From positions 561,956 through 625,955 of the forward strand of contig MNCI01023815.1 in assembly GCA_015680685.1 (NCBI GenBank): DNA of 64,000 bases, written 5' to 3'. Under the pieces are notes generated by a model. The model did no database searches. It saw only the letters and a list, made by a program, of their open reading frames with translations, and was not told the DNA's origin. The first letter of the stretch is position 1. Each line of letters opens with the position of its first letter. The translations under genes were made by a program, and so were the position numbers. Positions 58,056 through 64,000 of this stretch are shown here, piece by piece. This DNA comes from Gnetum montanum. Taxonomy: Eukaryota > Streptophyta > Gnetopsida > Gnetales > Gnetaceae.

Positions 58056-59074
58056 GGAATGGTTAGGGTGTGACATCAAGAGGACTTGTGGATTTTCTTT
58101 GGTGACATTTGTAGGAGTTATCATGTAGCTTGGTTGTACTAAGATCCTTGTAGATCTAATGAAAAATGGGAGTAAGAGTAATCAAAAGGCACTCAACCAG
58201 AAAAAAATAATGCTATTCTAGGGGGTTCCACTGGAAAGACATGTAATCAAGCCTGAAGGTAGGCAGCTTCTTTGGATAAAGCAATACATCAAAAAAAAAA
58301 AAATGAGTGCCACAAAGCAAAATCACTCCTCCCTTGAATGAAACGCCAAGTGATCATATGCCTTGCTGACATGATGCTCTCATGGTTGTCTATCATTGGG
58401 ATGACACAATGCGATGTCACTGATCAGAGGAATGGACTTGGTCTTCATTTTGGAGTGATGGGCTAATGACACACTAATCATGCCTTACACACAGGATTCA
58501 TTGTGCCCTGAGTTAGTTACCTCATGTCCCAATCTCTGCAATCTCTTCTATGATTTGCCTCACCTTGTTGTTCGTGTAGTTGTGACTCATGACTGGGGTA
58601 GCATGAAATTCATATCTCATCACAGTGATATCTACATGTGTGTGTTTTGTGAAATCGGTGTAGATTACATTTAACCCTTCTAGTACCTACGGACATTTTA
58701 AGGTGTGGTTACGCAAGGGCATTATAGGTTGAAACACTTGCTTTGGGGAGGACCCACTTGCGTAACCCTTGTAATTTGCACTGGTAACACATCTCTTGCA
58801 TATCATCTTATACCCTCCAAGTATTACCAACATTCTTCTTTCCCTTATCATCCTTCTAGTTCAAACATTCCTATGAGCCAACACATGTCCTTTTTTGTCA
58901 TACTCTTCATGACTTTCATTGTTAGATTTTATACCATTATACTTTTTGTGCCTTCAAGACTAGTTTATATTACCTTGGACCCTTTACATTGACCTAAAGT
59001 CCTCAGTTTATACCTTGGAGTTTCAAAAATTTATAAATTTTTCTAGGTACCCTATTCTTGAAAGGCCATGGTAT

Positions 59075-59150
59075 TGGGTTGGCCGTGATATCAGGTCTCC
59101 ACTATAGGGTACATGATATCAGGTCCACAAAAACTATATATATGGACCCC
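59075..59150 (+). promoter_or_regulatory. Internal U3-like segment in B
   Basis: GTGATATCAGGTCTCC and GGTACATGATATCAGGT, followed by ACTATATATATGGAC: the same GATATC-then-TATA order as in the LTR, but outside it. It could be an LTR remnant or an internal promoter for the ORF that follows. Confidence 0.4.
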
Positions 59151-59640
59151 CCCTCGAATGTCAACATCATTTGCAACTGTTCACATGGGGGAGTTTTTCA
59201 AATTTTCTTCTACGACTTGCAATTGCGCATCTCTTGTTCCAATAACCATAACTCACTCGCTAGCACTCCAATTTTCATTTTGTCTGAACCTACTTGAACC
59301 TGGAGTGTTCAACTTAGTAGTGGGGGAAGGGTACACACTGAATTGCTCATAAATTTTTCAAAATTCACCATCACCCAAAGGACATTATCAAGGGTAATTA
59401 GTTATAAAAATAATAAACATGTGCCAAAAAAAATTTCATCTCCTTATCTATATTGAGAAATTAAACTTTGAAACCACTTAAGCAAATTGGGCCAAATATT
59501 AAAACATTTTGAAGATATTTCCATAAAAATTTCTAACTTTAAATCACATGGAATAAAAACCAAATTCATTAAGACAAGGAGTAAGGTATAACTTAACTTT
59601 GGAAAGGAACCTTACTAATGATTGGTCCCGTGTGATTGTA

Positions 59641-62480
59641 GATGGTCCCAAAGTATGGACAACAAGGAGGTCCCTCTCAAGGTGCATCTAAGTGACCTAG
59701 GAGAGGTAGAGGATAGGTGTCTGACAAACAACATACAGAGTAGGAGGCGTAGTCCTTCAATATCCATCAAGAGACTCCTGCTACTATACAATCAGGGCAG
59801 GTAGAAGGAGGAGTTGCTGCAGTGCCTAAATAGGGACAAAAACACCTCACATTGCTCCTGGAGTGTGTTCAGGCCATCTATGAAAGGTCCACATCAGCTA
59901 CAGTGATCATGGAATTAAACTTTGGAACCTTCACAGAATTCACTCCTAAGGTCGTCAAGGAAAAACTCAAAGGGTCCCCATTATGGCCTATCCTCTTTGA
60001 AAGTTGTGCCTGGTACTTGGGAGAAACATAACAATTTTGGCACAATAAAGAAGAAGGAACCATGGTTGACATTGGTGGTGTGTCTGTCATTTTTTTTGTC
60101 AAGGCCATTTTGGAAGTGTTAAACCTTTTGAATATGGGGCTGAAAGTTGCTCACCTATCCACTTGCTCTGACACGGATGCACGAAAGGTTTGGTTGAACA
60201 AGGTGTATGGTAAGGAAGATAAGATATATGGAGAATTGACGTTGGAAGAGAGAATCTACTTCAAGATTGGTACTTATCACATCTTCCGCACAAAAGGATT
60301 AAATAGGATTTCAACATATGCGGAAAGAGGAAGTGCGATATTGATGGGAAAGGTTAATGCTAACCTACCTCATCTATATCTCATGGAGATATTAAGGTGG
60401 TTTGAAGAATGCAAGATAGGGAAGTTAGCATTGCCCTTCCCTTGTCTCATCAGGAAGCTATGCAAGTGTGCTAGAATTCTGGGGTACACTAATGATGTCC
60501 CCATAAGAGCCAAAAATGCTTCATTCGCTGAACTATTGAAGTAACCACCTCAAAGGAAAAGTGCTGGTGAGACACTAGAGCTAGAGCCATAACAAGAGCA
60601 AGAAAAAATGGTGGGGCCCATTGTAAGTCAAATTGCAGGGCCTAGCCAACTTCCAAGCATAGGGCCCAGTCGATAACAAGAAGCAAGACCCAACATGAGC
60701 CAACAAGATCAACCACTGCCACCGTTGTAGGATTACCGATCATCGATGAGCCACCTTAGGGCCATCGCTAAGATGGTTAGTTGGGGGAGTCGTGATGATG
60801 CTAATCTTTTCTATGTCATTGATAATATCGTATGACCCACTATCTCTATAGATTGCACATGAGGAGAGGTGTCCATTCAGACAAGAGGAGGAGAAATTGA
60901 TTGGTCACAATAGATTTCAGGGAATGCTGCATCCTTTTAGGTGTAGCTCGAGATTGGTGAAGGGGCCACAGTGGTGGTCATGTAGCACCAGAATGCAGTA
61001 AGAGCTACAGAAGTGATCATAGACCACATCAAAGAATCCTTCAACGTCCCTATTGTGCCACTGGTAGATTTCACAGGAGCATGTGATGCTCAAACATTGG
61101 CCAGTCCCTCGATGACTCCTGCTGAGCATGAGGATGTGCTTGATTGGTTGTTGCAAACAGGACAAGTAATGACATCCTTTTTCGACATCCCATAAGATGT
61201 CACAAAAACATAACCAGACCTCATCTCTACTAAGGGAAAGCTGGTCATGGCAGAGATCAGGGCTGAGCACATAGAAGAAGAGTTAGCAAAACTTCAAGAG
61301 AGGCTCATAACCCTACAAGTTGCACAGCAGGACCCCTCTCAATTCATTCCCATAGACTAGCTGGACATCTTTAGGATTAAGAAACTTAATAAATTGTGTT
61401 TGGACAATAAAAGAATGGTAGAGGAGAAAGAGAACGCTGACTAAGATGCCTCCAAGGCACAAGCGCAAACCTACGTGCACACCAAGGCATGTAGAGCCTT
61501 ACAAGAGGAGAATAAACAATGCATTATTGACAATCTTTGGTTGACCATTGTTGAGAAACAGAAGAATGTTCTCGAAGAAAACTTTGAACAACTACAAGAA
61601 TAATTAATCAGGGTCAATCAAGATATGAACCATTTGGCCAAAGAAGATCAAACCCTCTCAATGGAGAAGGTACGTGCAATTCATCAGAATATAGCCATCA
61701 AAATAAGCGTGTGACAAAACGAGGCCAAGCAGCATGAAAATTTAAAGGAGCATTTTCAAGACCAGGTGGGAATGTACAAGCAAGTCATCAAGAAGGAGAT
61801 CCATATGGCCAAGGCCCACATCAATGCTTTCAGTGCTCAACACATTGATTGGCAGGCCATATTGGACACATGCATTTGCCCACTAGGAGGAACTTAAAAG
61901 TTGAGACTTGTAGGTTCAAGACCTCACACAGTACATGGAATTGGAAAACCTACGGTATGCCAATCTAGCCATGTTGACAGTAGGGCACTTGATGACAGAG
62001 CTCAAGGGGTAGGTAGCTACCACCTATGCCAGATATGAAGCAGAATTTGCGAAGGATAAGAAAACATTGGAAAAGCTAGAAGTTGAAAATTCTGAACTAG
62101 AGGTGGTTAAAGCAAGCTACCAAGGATGAAAAGATGTCACAACAGACTTGGCTTGATAGCTTACAAATTTTTAGGAATACAGGGACAAAGCTAGAGCCTA
62201 CAAGGAGGAATTACGATTAGCAAACAAAATGTTTCCACCACTACTATGCCCATGGGAGGTGCCGACTCCATGAAAAATTGGAGCATCAACATGGATGACA
62301 CAGGATCCATGAATGGAAGAGGAAAAGCTCTAGGCACTACTTCAACGTCATCAAATTCCAAAACCTGGAACACAAGACAAGGGGAAGCAACCCATGGAGG
62401 AGCCACCGCCACCTGGAACCACATGAGTTCTATAAAATTTTGTAATTTTTTGATTTTGTATTTTTTTGTGTTGTGTCCCA
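59641..62480 (+). pseudogene. Transposon-like ORF of element B with coiled-coil C-terminus
   Basis: The best open part is 60062-60544 (160 residues) with LNMGLKVAHLSTCSDTDARK, ELTLEERIYFKIGTYHIFR, ERGSAILMGKVNANLPHLYL and EECKIGKLALPFPCLIRKLC. Before it, MELNFGTFTEFTPKVVKE (about 59910). The layout (a FYA.L-type start, then a conserved ALL.A.L.G..I.....I......G.L.FP.LI..LC part) resembles the domain I know as putative plant transposon protein (PF20167), from memory. From 61200 to 62200 the text is Glu/Gln/Lys-rich and heptad-like (IEEELAKLQERLITLQ; KEHFQDQVGMYKQVIKKEI). Stops are frequent. Function unknown. Confidence 0.55.
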
Positions 62481-62610
62481 ATTTTGTTCTATTGAGTTCT
62501 CTACTGTGGCATGAATAAATTCCTCATCAGTCAATAATTCCATACCTATCCATTGTGTAAGCAATGGAGCTTGTTCTCATTTTGACTTGAGGACAAGTTT
62601 TCATCCAGTT

Positions 62611-62619
62611 GTGGGGGTA
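62611..62619 (+). other. Polypurine tract of B
   Basis: GTGGGGGTA immediately before the 3' LTR; nearly identical to that of A. Confidence 0.8.
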
Positions 62620-63479
62620 TGATGAATCATGATTCATCAGGCTACGATATCGGACCTCTGATATCGGATCCATGATATTGGGTACACGATATCACAACCC
62701 AAATAATGATATCAGATACACTATATCATGACTCCTATGTGAGCCTATAAATACACATGTAGGTACACGAGAGGAGTCATATTGAAAATAGTTAGTTTTT
62801 TTTTCAGTTAGTAGATAGAAGTTAGTTCATTTTTAGTTCTTCTCAACCATTTCTCCCAGTGCATGCCTGCAGTGTGATGATTGTAATTTTACAACATCCT
62901 TTATTCAAGTGTGACATAATTGGACATGCACATGATTGGAAATAAAGATCGAGATTACTTCATCATTGCAGCATTCACTTAGTTCAATTACTTAATTTTT
63001 ATCATGATTAAACGCAGAATGAGTACGACTTAATCATGAGCATCTATGTGTGACTACTTGGTATCCCAGTAGCGTACTTGGGTTATGTGCTTGGTAATCC
63101 TAGTGGTAGTCGTGCATGAGGTTCACGATGTGTACGAATGATTAAGGAATAGATGCTCATCACACTTAGGCTAGCTTAGATTCTCTCTCCCTATCTCCTG
63201 TTAGTATAGCTCTCTCTTCCCTTTTCCCTCCTAGCTTAGCTAAGATTATTTTCAATCACCTCCAGGAGTAGCATTAGTTTAGGAACAAATCATACACCTC
63301 ACTCTAGACCAAACCATACGTGACAAAGCAAATACTAGCCTAGGTGAGAAGACAGCAAACTGCAATCAATGAGTAACTATCTAGATACCACAACTAGCCC
63401 GTCTACGGAGTTTGACCGTATTGTGTGTGAAACACTCGTATTCATATGGTTGAGTGTAGGTGTACCTCACCACTCATCA
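62620..63479 (+). repeat. 3' LTR of element B (860 bp)
   Basis: TGATGAATCA...CACTCATCA. The six-site array is at 62646, 62660, 62674, 62688, 62708 and 62722, with two sites mutated (GATATT, TATATC) but spacing unchanged. Confidence 0.92.
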
Positions 63480-63708
63480 CCTAGTATGCATTGTCATCTG
63501 AACACCATCATCTGTCATGTAGGAGAGTATCTTACAATAACAATCAAAGTTGCCTTGATAGTGAGACAACCAATCCATATTCAAGATGATGTCATAATCC
63601 TAGAAGCTCATGATGTGAAGATCACTGAGCTAGGTGGTATAAAATCTAAGTATAGAATAGGATATGAATGATGAAATAAAATCTAAGTATAAAATGTGAT
63701 TAAAATAG
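63480..63708 (-). pseudogene. H2 Ty3 protease
   Basis: Minus-strand frame DYDIILNMDWLSHYQGNFDC, with the usual Ty3 protease C-terminal (D.ILGMDWL..Y.A..DC). It continues toward the RT on the other side of B. A short duplication, ATAAAATCTAAGTATA, occurs twice at 63639-63695. Confidence 0.78.
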
Positions 63709-64000
63709 TGATGAGCGACGAGGTACCCCTACACTCAATCATACGAATACAAGTGTTCACGCGTGATCCAGTCGAACTCCGTGGATAGGCTAGTTGTGGT
63801 AGCTAGATAGTTAAACATTGATCACAGTTCGCTATCTTCCCACCTAGACTAGTATTTTCTTTGTCATGTATGGTTTAGTCTAGAGTGAGGCATATGATGT
63901 AATCCTAAACTAGTGCTATTCCTAGAGACAATGGGAGATAATCTTGATTAAACTAATGAGTAATAGAAAATGAAGTCTAAGATAACCTAAGTGCAATGAG
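63709..64000 (-). repeat. L1-type LTR, partial at window edge
   Basis: TGATGAGCGACGAGGTACCC onward matches 265-550 and the reverse complement of the B LTR end. The left neighbour is H2 coding sequence, not a primer site, so this is the outer end of a minus-strand element or a solo LTR continuing past the window. Confidence 0.85.

Larger units (their letters stand above)
57967..59640 (+). other. B noncoding spacer
   Basis: Contains a TATCTTTTT tandem run (58021-58054), a single N at 58055, an A-run at 58288, and a stretch at 59080-59150 with two GATATC motifs and ACTATATATATGG. Small frames (58480, 58705, 59058) match nothing. Confidence 0.6.
54992..63479 (+). mobile_element. Element B: non-autonomous LTR retrotransposon with gag and a transposon-like ORF
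   Basis: Plus-strand element of 8488 bp with 859- and 860-bp LTRs, tRNA-Asp primer site and GTGGGGGTA polypurine tract. It encodes a Gag related to that of element A, then, after a noncoding spacer, a long ORF relic resembling plant transposon-like proteins with a coiled-coil tail. I see no protease, RT, RNase H or integrase signal in any frame. It was probably mobilised by an Athila-like partner. Inserted in the H2 protease-RT junction. Confidence 0.82.

Noticed and set aside
1-64000. Endogenous pararetrovirus sequence
   Set aside because: All RT regions sit beside integrase domains and LTRs; no movement protein or coat-type motifs seen.

Overview
This is nuclear DNA from a seed plant. The evidence is an intact DUF538-family gene (found only in plants) lying among nested plant LTR retrotransposons of the Athila, Tat, chromovirus-like Ty3 and Ty1/copia types, plus tRNA-derived SINEs and an RTE-type LINE. 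The size and age of the nesting suggest a large genome, possibly a gymnosperm, but the sequence does not settle this. I see no bacterial, organellar or viral gene set.

Layout. 1-1470 holds the start of gag, the primer binding site and the 5' LTR of a minus-strand element (L1) that runs out of the window. 1471-4300 is AT-rich with nothing recognised. About 4.3-11.4 kb, and again 39.5-40.9 kb, are the two halves of a decayed minus-strand Ty3 element (H1: gag, protease, RT, RNase H, integrase). H1 was split by a 28.1-kb Athila-like element A (11376-39482, perfect 5-bp duplication CTTGG). A was itself split between RT and RNase H by an 18.1-kb Tat-like element T (16064-34166, near-matching 5-bp duplication). 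T carries an antisense, intron-containing gene-like block (about 24.8-28.3 kb) between its protease and RT. The result is four levels of nesting. 40.9-43.0 kb is a cluster of SINE copies in both orientations. 44.1-45.5 kb is the only host gene, a 178-residue DUF538 protein. 46.5-47.2 kb is an RTE LINE remnant. 50.0-54.6 kb is a complete but decayed copia element. 54.6-55.0 and 63.5-63.7 kb are two parts of a second Ty3 element (H2), split by element B (54992-63479). B has gag but no visible protease, RT or integrase; instead it carries a long ORF relic resembling plant transposon-like proteins plus a coiled-coil tail. The window ends inside an L1-type LTR.

How the parts relate. A, B and L1 share the same U5 end, a tRNA-Asp primer site and TGATGA...TCATCA termini. 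A and B also share a related Gag, so B could have been moved by an A-like partner. Most coding domains are broken by stops; both A and T integrases have lost the second catalytic Asp. The most unusual items are the antisense spliced-gene-like cargo of T, the transposon-like cargo of B, a 14-bp-phased GATATC array in the B/L1 promoters, a mosaic L1 LTR, and a 221-bp perfect inverted duplication bounded by single Ns that is best read as an assembly error.
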